A DNA stretch of 64,000 nucleotides from Stigmatella ashevillena (lineage in GTDB: Bacteria > Myxococcota > Myxococcia > Myxococcales > Myxococcaceae): assembly GCF_028368975.1 (NCBI RefSeq), contig NZ_JAQNDM010000001.1:496001-560000 (forward strand), given 5' to 3'. The notes beneath the pieces are model-generated. The model was not told the origin of the DNA. It searched no databases and saw only the letters and a list, made by a program, of their open reading frames with translations. Shown here one piece after another: positions 21,505 through 28,900 of the stretch (positions within the stretch are counted from its first letter, which is position 1; each line of letters begins with the position of its first letter). The position numbers were made by a program, and so were the translations under genes.

Positions 21505-23376
21505 GTGGCACGCATCGACAACAACGGTTCCCGGTCTGTGAAGACGTCCAGACCCGCCTCGGAGCCCACCCCCCAGGCTCCCGCCGAGAAGGCCGCCTCG
21601 AAGACCGAGTCGAAGCCGAACACGGTCTCGGCGAAGCCCGCCGGTGACCTGTTCGAAGGCAAGAAGCCGGACAGCTTCGTCCCCGAGCGGTCCACCAAGA
21701 GTTTCTCCAAGGGGACTCAGGGCGACATCCGGCGCCTGGCCAACTCGCCGAAGGCGGCGGTCACCACCAACAAGGATGGTTCGGTGACCCGCACGAAGTC
21801 GGTCAAGGACGGGCAGGCCACCCGGACCCAGGAGCTGACCACGGACAAGGGGCTGCTCGGAGACTCGAAGCTCAAGTTCTCCACCACCTCGAAGAAGGGC
21901 AACACGGAGACGAAGAACGAGTTCTCCTCGCAGACCGACGTCCTGCGCCGCACCCAGTCTTCCCATCAGCGTGAGGTGTCCACCACCAAGGGTGACACCA
22001 CGAAGACCCAGTCTCGCACCGAGACGACCGACACCTGGGGCACGAAGAAGGAGACCCGTGCCGAGAGCACCAAGGTCACCCAGGGGGACCACTCCGAGAC
22101 CCAGTCTCAGTCGGTCACCACCGACAAGAAGGGCAACCGGGCCTGGTCCAACAGCGTCACGACCACGGACAAGAGTGGCAAGACGACCGTCAAGACGACC
22201 ACCAAGGACTCGGGGGGTACCGAGCGGACGTCCAACTCCACCCAGGAGTTCAAGGAAGGCAAGCTCACCGTCGGCGAGGCGGTGGACTGGAAGAGCTCCA
22301 AGTTCAACAAGGAGAAGAGCTTCTCCCGCGAGACCGAGCTCAGCCCCAGCGCCGCGGACCAGGGCTTCAGCCAGGCGCGCAAGGACGACAAGCTGGGCTA
22401 CGCCCAGAAAGTCGGCAACCTCCTGGGAGCGGCAGGCCTCAAGGTGGATCTCGCCAAGGGCGAGCTCCCCAAGGACCTGATGCATGAGAACAACCTGTCG
22501 CAGGACCCCAACTCGTTCGTGGGTTCGCGCGTGGGTGTCGCCGGTTCGCACAACGTCAGCATTGGCGCCGATGGCTTGAACGCCTCGTTCAAGCGCGAGG
22601 CCAAGGCGGGCCTCTACGCCGAGACGAAGGGCTCGACGAAGGGTGAGTGGGGCGAGGCCTCCTACAACGCCGGTGCCAAGGTCGAAGCCAAGGCCTCCGT
22701 CGATGCCAAGGGCAAGCTCGACCTCAACGGCCTCGACGCGAGCGTCAATGCGAAGGTGGGCGTGACGGCCGAGGCGTCGGCCAGCGGCAAGGCGCAGACC
22801 CAGAGCATCAACGTCGCGGGTGTGGACCTCAACGCCTCCGTCGAGGGCACGGCCAAGGCCTCTGTCAGCGCCTCCGCCGAGGCCACCGGCAAGGTGAAGG
22901 TCACCCGCAATCCGCCCACGGCCATCGCCGAGGGCACCGTGGGCGCCTCCGCCGTGGCCAAGATCGAAGGTGAGGTCAAGGCCTCCGCGGGTCCCTTCTC
23001 GGTCACCGCGAGCGGCTACGCGAGCGCCGGCGCCGAGGCCAAGGCCTCCGGCACCATCGGTTTCGAAGACGGCAAGCTCAAGATCGGCGGCAGCGCCGGC
23101 GCGGCGCTGGGCCTCGGAGCGGGCGGCGCGGTGAACGTGGAGATCGACGTCGCGCAGATCGGCGAGATGGCCAAGAACACGGCCGTCAAGGCGGCGGACG
23201 TCAACGGGGACGGCAAGCTGGGCATCGATGATGCCGAGGCCGTCGTCAACGGGGCGAAGGATCTCGTCACCCACACGGTCCACGAGGCCAAGGCCGCCGT
23301 CAGCAACACGGTCAACGAGGCCAAGGCCGTCGTGAACAACGCGAAGGACAAGGTGCTCGGCTGGTTGGGCTTCTGA
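21505..23376 (+). CDS. Large repetitive Thr/Ser/Lys- then Ala/Lys-rich protein with an EF-hand-like calcium loop
   Basis: 623 residues from GTG 21505 (AGGAG upstream). There is no classical signal peptide. Residues 1-65 are disordered and end in GDLFEGKKPDSF. Residues ~70-270 are imperfect Thr/Ser/Lys repeats (TRTKSVKDG, ETRAESTKVTQGD, KSGKTTVKTTTKD). Residues ~365-555 are Ala/Gly/Lys beta-type repeats (KVEAKASVDAKGKLDLNG; ASASGKAQTQS). DVNGDGKLGIDD at 565-576 is a classical EF-hand/dockerin-type loop, followed by amphipathic Ala-rich helices ending VLGWLGF. A surface or matrix structural protein is plausible; function is unknown. The long opposite-strand frame across it is a composition artefact. 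Confidence 0.75.
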   Translation: MARIDNNGSRSVKTSRPASEPTPQAPAEKAASKTESKPNTVSAKPAGDLFEGKKPDSFVPERSTKSFSKGTQGDIRRLANSPKAAVTTNKDGSVTRTKSVKDGQATRTQELTTDKGLLGDSKLKFSTTSKKGNTETKNEFSSQTDVLRRTQSSHQREVSTTKGDTTKTQSRTETTDTWGTKKETRAESTKVTQGDHSETQSQSVTTDKKGNRAWSNSVTTTDKSGKTTVKTTTKDSGGTERTSNSTQEFKEGKLTVGEAVDWKSSKFNKEKSFSRETELSPSAADQGFSQARKDDKLGYAQKVGNLLGAAGLKVDLAKGELPKDLMHENNLSQDPNSFVGSRVGVAGSHNVSIGADGLNASFKREAKAGLYAETKGSTKGEWGEASYNAGAKVEAKASVDAKGKLDLNGLDASVNAKVGVTAEASASGKAQTQSINVAGVDLNASVEGTAKASVSASAEATGKVKVTRNPPTAIAEGTVGASAVAKIEGEVKASAGPFSVTASGYASAGAEAKASGTIGFEDGKLKIGGSAGAALGLGAGGAVNVEIDVAQIGEMAKNTAVKAADVNGDGKLGIDDAEAVVNGAKDLVTHTVHEAKAAVSNTVNEAKAVVNNAKDKVLGWLGF

Positions 23377-23431
23377 TCCACCGCCTCAGGCTGCTCGTCT
23401 TCCCGCTTCTTTCGAGGGATACTTCCGACCG

Positions 23432-24739
23432 ATGGTCCAGAGCGAACTCTACCGACGCGGTTACGAGCAGCTGAAGGCGGGGAACTACGACGAGGCCAAA
23501 CGGCTCTTCCTCGCCCACGAGGAAAAGGCCGGTACCGCCGCCGAGACCCAGGCACTGTTGCGCCAGGCGGCGGCGGACCTGGCCAAGAGCGATCTGGACG
23601 GGGCCGCCAAGCGCTATGAGCAGCTGCTCGAGCGCAACCCGTCCCTTCCGGAGATCTACCTCGGCCTGACGCGCATCAGCCTCTTTCTGGGGCAGCTCGA
23701 CGCCGCGCGTGTCCACGCCACCGCGGCCGTGCGGCTGGGCCCCGAGCTGGGCCTCGCCTGGACACTCCTGGGCCTGGTGCACGAAGCCGAGGGCGACGTG
23801 GCCGGCGCACTGCCGCACCTGAGCAAGGCCACCGGGCTGTCCCCTTCGGTCTTCCTGTGTCAGTTCAACCATGGGCGGGTGCTGGGCGTGGCGGGACGTC
23901 CCACCGAGGCCATCGCGCCACTGACCCGGGCGATCGAGCTCGAGCCGGGCAATCCGGATGGCTTCTACACGCTGGGCATCGTCTACAAGCAGGCCCGGCA
24001 GTACGAGAACTCGCTCCGGTCGTTCGAGAAGGCGAAGGATCTGGCCCCGAAGAACGTCGATTACTGGGCCACCCTCGCCGACGTGCTCTTCGAGGTGAAG
24101 GAGTTCCAGGCGGCGCGCGACATTCTCGACCGGGGGCTTGCGGCCTGCGGCGAGCACCCCGCGCTCCTGGAGAAGGCCCTGGCCACCGCGATGATGCTCT
24201 CCGACAACGCGGGCGCCATCCGCTATGTGGAGCGTGAACTGAAGGTGGTGCCTAACCACGAGCAAGGGTGGATCAACCTCGCCAACCTGACGCTCCTGGA
24301 GAAGGACTTCGACAAGAGCGAGAAGGCAGCCCGGGAGTTGCTGAAGCGCAACCCGAAGAGCTGGGAGGCCTGGTTCCACCTGGGCAATCTCTTCGAGGCA
24401 GTGCCTCACGAGGCGAAGGCCGAAGAGGCCTACCGCAATGCCATCGAGCTGGCGCCCGACAACTGGAAGCCCCTCACCAACCTCGCGGGGCTCCTCATCC
24501 AGATGGAGTCGCGCGCCAAGAACGCTGAAGCCATTCCCCTGCTGGAGCAGGCCGCCATGCTCGCACCCAAGGGAGAATGGCGGGTGCAGTACAACCTGGC
24601 CTTGGCCTACACGAAGCTCGGCAAGCGCGAGCGCGCCCTGGAAATTGCCCGCCGGATCGTGCGGGAGGCCCCTCCGGGAGATGCCACGGCCGAGGAGGCC
24701 CGAAAGCTGGAGTCCAACCTCTTGGAGGCCGCGCGATAG
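23432..24739 (+). CDS. Tetratricopeptide-repeat protein
   Basis: 435 residues, ATG 23432. The whole length is helical TPR repeats, for example YRRGYEQLKAGNYDEAKRLF, FNHGRVLGVAGRPTEAIAPL, FYTLGIVYKQARQYENSLRSF and WFHLGNLFEAVPHEAKAEEAY, with the W/L/G/Y/A/F/A/P pattern of each 34-residue unit; about ten repeats. No signal peptide or enzymatic domain, so it is probably a cytosolic scaffold. It follows the repetitive protein gene by 55 bases on the same strand and precedes the phosphotransferase-like gene by 59, so a loose operon is possible. Partner unknown. Confidence 0.88.
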   Translation: MVQSELYRRGYEQLKAGNYDEAKRLFLAHEEKAGTAAETQALLRQAAADLAKSDLDGAAKRYEQLLERNPSLPEIYLGLTRISLFLGQLDAARVHATAAVRLGPELGLAWTLLGLVHEAEGDVAGALPHLSKATGLSPSVFLCQFNHGRVLGVAGRPTEAIAPLTRAIELEPGNPDGFYTLGIVYKQARQYENSLRSFEKAKDLAPKNVDYWATLADVLFEVKEFQAARDILDRGLAACGEHPALLEKALATAMMLSDNAGAIRYVERELKVVPNHEQGWINLANLTLLEKDFDKSEKAARELLKRNPKSWEAWFHLGNLFEAVPHEAKAEEAYRNAIELAPDNWKPLTNLAGLLIQMESRAKNAEAIPLLEQAAMLAPKGEWRVQYNLALAYTKLGKRERALEIARRIVREAPPGDATAEEARKLESNLLEAAR

Positions 24740-24798
24740 GTCCTCCTCGGAGCGTCACGCCGAGCTTCCGTCATGCATGAGCAGCCTATAGTGCTCGC

Positions 24799-25698
24799 AT
24801 GACGGACATCGAGCAGAGGCTGGAGCGCGCCCAGCAGCAGCACATCGAACTGACACAACGGGCCGTGGTGGCCGCGACAACGATCGCCCGGGCCCATGGC
24901 CTCCAGGTCGACGATCCCGGGGTGCTCGCACAAGGTTGCGCCGTCCGGATTCACCTGTCCCCCGCCCCCGTGGTGGCCCGCGTGAGCACCTTGACCGCCC
25001 TCATGCGGGCACCCATCGACTCCTGGCTGGCCCGGGAGGTCGAGGTCGCCGCCTTCCTGGCCTCACGGGGCGCTCCCGTGGTCCCTCCCAGCGACGTCCT
25101 CCCCCCGGGGCCGCACCACCATGAGGGCCTGAGCGTGACGTTCTGGCGCTACGTCCCCGCCACGTCCGCGGCCCTGCCGGATGCCCCCCTGGCCGGGCGC
25201 ATGCTCGCCGATCTCCACACGGCGCTCCGGGACTATCCCGGTCCCCTCCCCTTGCTGGCCCCGCCCCTCAACGACATCCCGAGGGCCCTGGAGCGCCTGG
25301 AACAGGCAGGGAACATCCTCCCCGCCGACAGCCTCTTGCTGCTGCGCAAGAGCTACGAGCGCCTCTTGCCCCGGCTCAGTGAGTCCGCCCTGGGCCCACT
25401 CCAACCCCTTCACGGCGACGCCCACGTCTACAACCTCATCCCCGTCGCGGACGGCTGGCTGTGGAACGACTTCGAGGACACGTGCCGGGGCCCCATCGGC
25501 TGGGATCTGGCCAGCATGGATTCGGATGGCCAAGCGCTCGCCGCCTACCCGGGCGCCCCCGGCCGCGAGAGCCTCGAGCTGTTCCGCAAGGTGCGCCGAC
25601 TCCACGCCATCACCTGGGGCTACGCGCTCATCGAGCAGTTCCCGGATTGGGGCCCGCACGTCGCGTCCATGCTTGAGGCCCTGCGCCAGAAAGAATGA
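24799..25698 (+). CDS. Aminoglycoside-phosphotransferase-fold kinase (APH family)
   Basis: 299 residues, ATG 24799. The catalytic loop LHGDAHVYNLI (HGDxHxxN) and the metal-binding DFEDTCRGPIGWDLAS are diagnostic of the APH/choline-kinase fold. The N-lobe is short and its Gly-rich loop weak. The protein could phosphorylate a small hydroxyl compound; the family contains many non-resistance kinases, so an antibiotic role should not be assumed. It converges on glnA and ends just before a shared hairpin terminator. Confidence 0.88.
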   Translation: MTDIEQRLERAQQQHIELTQRAVVAATTIARAHGLQVDDPGVLAQGCAVRIHLSPAPVVARVSTLTALMRAPIDSWLAREVEVAAFLASRGAPVVPPSDVLPPGPHHHEGLSVTFWRYVPATSAALPDAPLAGRMLADLHTALRDYPGPLPLLAPPLNDIPRALERLEQAGNILPADSLLLLRKSYERLLPRLSESALGPLQPLHGDAHVYNLIPVADGWLWNDFEDTCRGPIGWDLASMDSDGQALAAYPGAPGRESLELFRKVRRLHAITWGYALIEQFPDWGPHVASMLEALRQKE

Positions 25699-25712
25699 TC
25701 GGCTGAAAAAGA

Positions 25713-25751
25713 ACAGCCCGGAGCCGGGGATATACCCCCGCTCCGGGCTGT
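25713..25751 (-). terminator. Strong hairpin terminator between the APH-like gene and glnA
   Basis: ACAGCCCGGAGC (25713-25724) pairs perfectly with GCTCCGGGCTGT (25740-25751), and inner G/C bases extend the stem. On the minus strand the stem is followed by TCTTTTTC, so it ends glnA transcripts; it may also slow the convergent transcript. Confidence 0.85.
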
Positions 25752-25804
25752 GGCCGAGGAGAGACTCACGCAAGGCCTCTCTCCTCAGATCTCTTTGGGA
25801 ATGA

Positions 25805-27244
25805 CTAGAACTGGCTCCAGAGGTGCTGATTCGTCACCTCGTGGTGGAACTGGATCTCCGCCGACTTCACGCGGGTGCCCAGCTGCTTGGGGCAGCGCTC
25901 GGCCGAGGACTGCTTCAGCTCCGCGTACTTGCCCTGCACCACCTCGCCGAGGATCTGCGAGATGAACTGGCTGCCCTTGAACATGCGCACGGCGTCGAAG
26001 ATGTTGTCCGGCAGGAAGCGCGTGCGGCTGCGCTTGGTCTCCGCGTCCTCCTGCGGAGCGGGGCCCTCCAGCGCGGTGCGCAGCAGCGTGTAGAGCACCA
26101 GGTACGGGTTCGCGTCCGGCGCCACCGAGCGCACTTCAATGCGCGCGCTGCGCTCGTTGCCGAACGGGATGCGCACCATCGCGCCACGGTTGTTCGGGCT
26201 TGCCTTGATCTGGTTGGGCGCCTCGTAGTGCGGATCCAGCCGGCGGTAGGCGTTCACGCTCGAGTTGAGCACCAGGCAGATGTCGTTGGCGTTGTTGAGG
26301 ATGCGGTCGATGCTGTCCCAGCCGAGCTGCGACAGGCCGTCCTGGCCCGCCTTCTCGAAGAACAGGTTCTTGCCGCCCTTCGACAGCGACAGGTTCATGT
26401 GCATGCCGTTGCCGTTCACGCCCATCATCGGCTTGGGCAGGAAGCTGGCGGTCAGCCCCAGCTGCGCGGCCACCTGGCGGCAGAGCAGCTTGTAGAGCTG
26501 GATCTGATCGGCGGAGATGAGCGCCTCGCTGTACGAGAAGTTCATCTCGAACTGGCTGGGGGCCACTTCCGGGTGATCCTTCTCGTTCTGGAAGCCCATG
26601 GCGCGCTGCGCCTCGGCCGCGTGATCGATGAAGGCGCGCAGCGAGTCACCCGGCAGCGAGTGGTAGTACCCGCCCGTGGAGATGAACTCGAACTGGTTGG
26701 TCTCGTGGTAGTGGCGCTCGGCGTCGCGGCCCTTGAACAGGAAGCCTTCGATCTCCGGCGCCGCGTGACAGATGAGTCCGTCCTTCTGGAACATCTGGCC
26801 CGTGAGGCGCTTGAGCACGCCGCGCATGTCCGAGGCGTACGACGAACCGTCGCGCTCCAGCACTTCGCTGAACACCAGCACCTTGCCCGGACCAAAGATG
26901 TCCGAGGGCAGCCAGTAGAAGGACGACCAGTCCACGTTCAGCCGCAAGTCGCTCTCGGCCTGCGCCGAGAAGCCGCGGATGGACGAGCCGTCGAACGTCA
27001 GGTTGTCGGCGCTCTTGAGGAGGAACTTCTTGTCGTAGTCCAGCATGTGCAACCGGCCTTCAAGGTCGGTGAAGCACACGGTGACGGCCTTGATGCGCTT
27101 CTCGTCGGTCAGGTACCGGGTGCGCTCCTCACGCAGCTTGTCCGGCGACTCCCGCTTGAGGCGCTGCTCCTTCACCTGAAGGTTCAGCTCCTCCAACTCG
27201 TCGTAGGGAATCTCGAGAAAGTCCCGCAAGCCCTTCGTCTCCAT
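25805..27244 (-). CDS. glnA: Glutamine synthetase (GlnA-type)
   Basis: 479 residues from ATG 27244, the usual size for a dodecameric type I enzyme. Motifs include FDGSSIRGF (residues 84-92), the ATP/metal region APEIEGFLF, NGNGMHMNLS (catalytic loop), and NNRGAMVRIPF. It joins ammonium to glutamate with ATP. The usual adenylylation site motif NLYDLP is not visible in the C-terminal part, and the family's NRS is NRG here, so regulation by AmtB/GlnK-GlnE style adenylylation is unlikely and this may be one of the non-adenylylated subtypes or a GS-like paralogue. An upstream element resembles the repeats before amt. Confidence 0.9.
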   Translation of the reverse strand: METKGLRDFLEIPYDELEELNLQVKEQRLKRESPDKLREERTRYLTDEKRIKAVTVCFTDLEGRLHMLDYDKKFLLKSADNLTFDGSSIRGFSAQAESDLRLNVDWSSFYWLPSDIFGPGKVLVFSEVLERDGSSYASDMRGVLKRLTGQMFQKDGLICHAAPEIEGFLFKGRDAERHYHETNQFEFISTGGYYHSLPGDSLRAFIDHAAEAQRAMGFQNEKDHPEVAPSQFEMNFSYSEALISADQIQLYKLLCRQVAAQLGLTASFLPKPMMGVNGNGMHMNLSLSKGGKNLFFEKAGQDGLSQLGWDSIDRILNNANDICLVLNSSVNAYRRLDPHYEAPNQIKASPNNRGAMVRIPFGNERSARIEVRSVAPDANPYLVLYTLLRTALEGPAPQEDAETKRSRTRFLPDNIFDAVRMFKGSQFISQILGEVVQGKYAELKQSSAERCPKQLGTRVKSAEIQFHHEVTNQHLWSQF

Positions 27245-27351
27245 GGCATGCCTCCAGCTGGGACCCCAGAAATGGGCGAGGGGTCCAGGTCGCGGATCGA
27301 TGTATTTATGCTTGGGAAGCCGAAATCAAGCCCAAAACCCCACGGGGCTGT

Positions 27352-27376
27352 CCTTAATTTCGAGTTCCTGGCACAT
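27352..27376 (-). promoter_or_regulatory. glnA upstream element resembling the amt repeats
   Basis: Read on the minus strand the site is ATGTGCCAGGAACTCGAAAT followed by TAAGG, close to the two elements before amt (TGCNCACAAGGA... GAAATTTAGG). It lies about 108 bases upstream of the glnA ATG. Confidence 0.45.
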
Positions 27377-27439
27377 GTCCGCTGCATATGGCCAACATCA
27401 CCCAGGGTCACACACTGACTCACCCCAAGTGGAGACCCT

Positions 27440-28036
27440 TCAGAACGTGTACTTCACCCGGGGGAAGACGGCGAAGGTGGGGATGTTGGGGCCGATGATG
27501 TAGCGGGCCAGCAGATCCGCGCCCACCGAGAAGTGGTCCATCATCGTCGCGTACTCGATGCCGATGCCCACCCCGGCGTTGAGCGCGTTGATGGCGCGGC
27601 CCGGATCGCCCTCTCCCTCCACCGGCGCCGGATCCAGGCGCGTGTACCCGGCCGCCAGCTTCGGCGTGAGCGTAAACCGGTCGGCCAGCCGCACATGGTA
27701 CGCCGCCGTCAGGTCCCCGAAGGCCACCGTGAAGTTGTCCGACAAGGCGCAGAGCCCCGTGGCCTCCTGGTAGTCGGCGAAGCAGTTCGCCGCCGAGGTG
27801 CCCAGCCCGAAGTGCGCGCCCAGGGAGATGCGCTCCGTCAAGTCGTAGCCCACCCCAAGCTGCAAGTAGGACTGCGCGTTGGAGTAGTCGTTCTTGCCCC
27901 CCAGCGTGAAGAACACGCCGATGTCCGTCTCGGTGAAGAAGCCCCGGCGCGGTTTGAATTCCACGCCCTCCGGCGGCGTGGCCGCCAGGGCAGACGAGGA
28001 CAGGACGAGCGCGGCGAACGACAGGAACTTCCTCAC
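27440..28036 (-). CDS. Outer-membrane beta-barrel protein
   Basis: 198 residues. The start is GTG 28036, seven bases after a strong GGGAGG; longer in-frame ATGs have no binding site and would precede a normal signal peptide (VRKFLSFAALVLSSSALA). The mature part is a series of amphipathic beta strands (GVGYDLTERISLGAHFGL, FTLTPKLAAGYTRL, GVGIGIEYATMMDHFSVGADL), and the last residue is Phe after VKYTF, the usual C-terminal signature of Bam-assembled barrels. About 8 strands. No defined function. Confidence 0.82.
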   Translation of the reverse strand: MRKFLSFAALVLSSSALAATPPEGVEFKPRRGFFTETDIGVFFTLGGKNDYSNAQSYLQLGVGYDLTERISLGAHFGLGTSAANCFADYQEATGLCALSDNFTVAFGDLTAAYHVRLADRFTLTPKLAAGYTRLDPAPVEGEGDPGRAINALNAGVGIGIEYATMMDHFSVGADLLARYIIGPNIPTFAVFPRVKYTF

Positions 28037-28354
28037 AAAACCTCCCCAGGCGGGTGCTCCCATGAACCACTGGCAGTAGCGCCGGACGTTAGTGACGCTC
28101 CCTCCCGGCCCGCAATGATCGGCATGCACGGCCCGGGCGTGAAACGTCATCCATTCCACGGCGCGCACTCGCCACACCCTTCCCACGTCCCATGCGGCTT
28201 CACGCTCTCGAACGCTCCGGTCCGCGCCTCTCTGGCGAAGAGGGGCGGACTTAACCATCTAGCCTGGAAATCATGGAAGCACAGGTGAAAGCCCTTCATG
28301 GACGATTCAGGTTGACAGGAGTCGCTGAAAGCCAGCGCAGCCTGGGGGGGCTGG

Positions 28355-28822
28355 ATGATCAAGGAATGCAATGTTCTGCTCGTAGACAGTGAGGACTCCG
28401 AGCTGGGGGCCACGGGGACGATGCTCTCCGAGCACTTCCAACTGCGGCTGGCCAACAGTGGGGATACGGCACTGGGGCTGCTGGAGAAGCAGTCCTTCGA
28501 CGTCCTGTGCACGAACCTCAAGCTGCCGAGGCGCAATGGCTTGCAGTTGCTGCGGCTGGCGAGCGGGTTCCATCCGCAGATTGCCAGCGTCCTCATCGCG
28601 GACAACCGGGAGTACTGGGAGTGCTGCGCCCCCCAGGAGCGCCAAGGTACCTTCTCCCTGCTGTTCAAGCCCTTCACGCCGGATGAGCTCATCTCGACCA
28701 TCTGGCGCGCCATGGCCATGGTCAACCTCAAGCGCGCGCTGGCCAACAACAGCCAGACCCGGGAGAAACCTCGCCGTCCAGAGCAGGCCCTGCTGACCCC
28801 TTCGGACCTCGTCACACCCTAG
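28355..28822 (+). CDS. Degenerate response-regulator receiver protein (phospho-acceptor Asp replaced by Asn)
   Basis: 155 residues, ATG 28355. The CheY fold is evident: VLLVDSEDSE (acid pair of the metal pocket), SFDVLCTNLKLPRRNG in place of the usual D-L-x-L-P, and LLFKPFTPDELI with the conserved Lys-Pro. At the phosphorylation position there is Asn54, not Asp. A 45-residue charged tail follows, with no output domain. Without the acceptor Asp it is unlikely to be phosphorylated; myxobacteria have several such atypical receivers acting as binding adaptors. It is convergent with the Glt/Nfs-type cluster. Confidence 0.85.
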   Translation: MIKECNVLLVDSEDSELGATGTMLSEHFQLRLANSGDTALGLLEKQSFDVLCTNLKLPRRNGLQLLRLASGFHPQIASVLIADNREYWECCAPQERQGTFSLLFKPFTPDELISTIWRAMAMVNLKRALANNSQTREKPRRPEQALLTPSDLVTP

Positions 28823-28851
28823 CGGCGAGGCTCTCGTGCCTCGAAATGAAA

Positions 28852-28881
28852 CGAGCCCCCCCGGCGGACCGGGAGGGCTCG
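28852..28881 (-). terminator. Terminator at the end of the Glt/Nfs-type cluster
   Basis: A 13-base stem with one mismatch (28852-28864 against 28869-28881), 4-base loop. On the minus strand it is followed by TTTCATTTC, placing the transcript end just after the FHA/TonB gene at 28901. Confidence 0.75.
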
Positions 28882-28900
28882 GAATGCTTCCAGCGGAACC

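Noticed and set aside
21043..23283. A 746-codon open frame on the minus strand over the repetitive protein gene
   Set aside because: It is the mirror of the Ala/Gly/Lys-rich coding sequence; its protein is a run of Arg/Gly/Leu/Val with no fold-like pattern, whereas the plus-strand product has repeats and an EF-hand.
24799..25698. Antibiotic-resistance gene
   Set aside because: The APH fold is clear, but the subfamily motifs of known aminoglycoside kinases are not seen, so only a kinase of unknown substrate is claimed.
27245..27439. A sigma-54 promoter before glnA (TTGGCCATATGCAGC on the minus strand)
   Set aside because: The GG to GC distance is one base too short.
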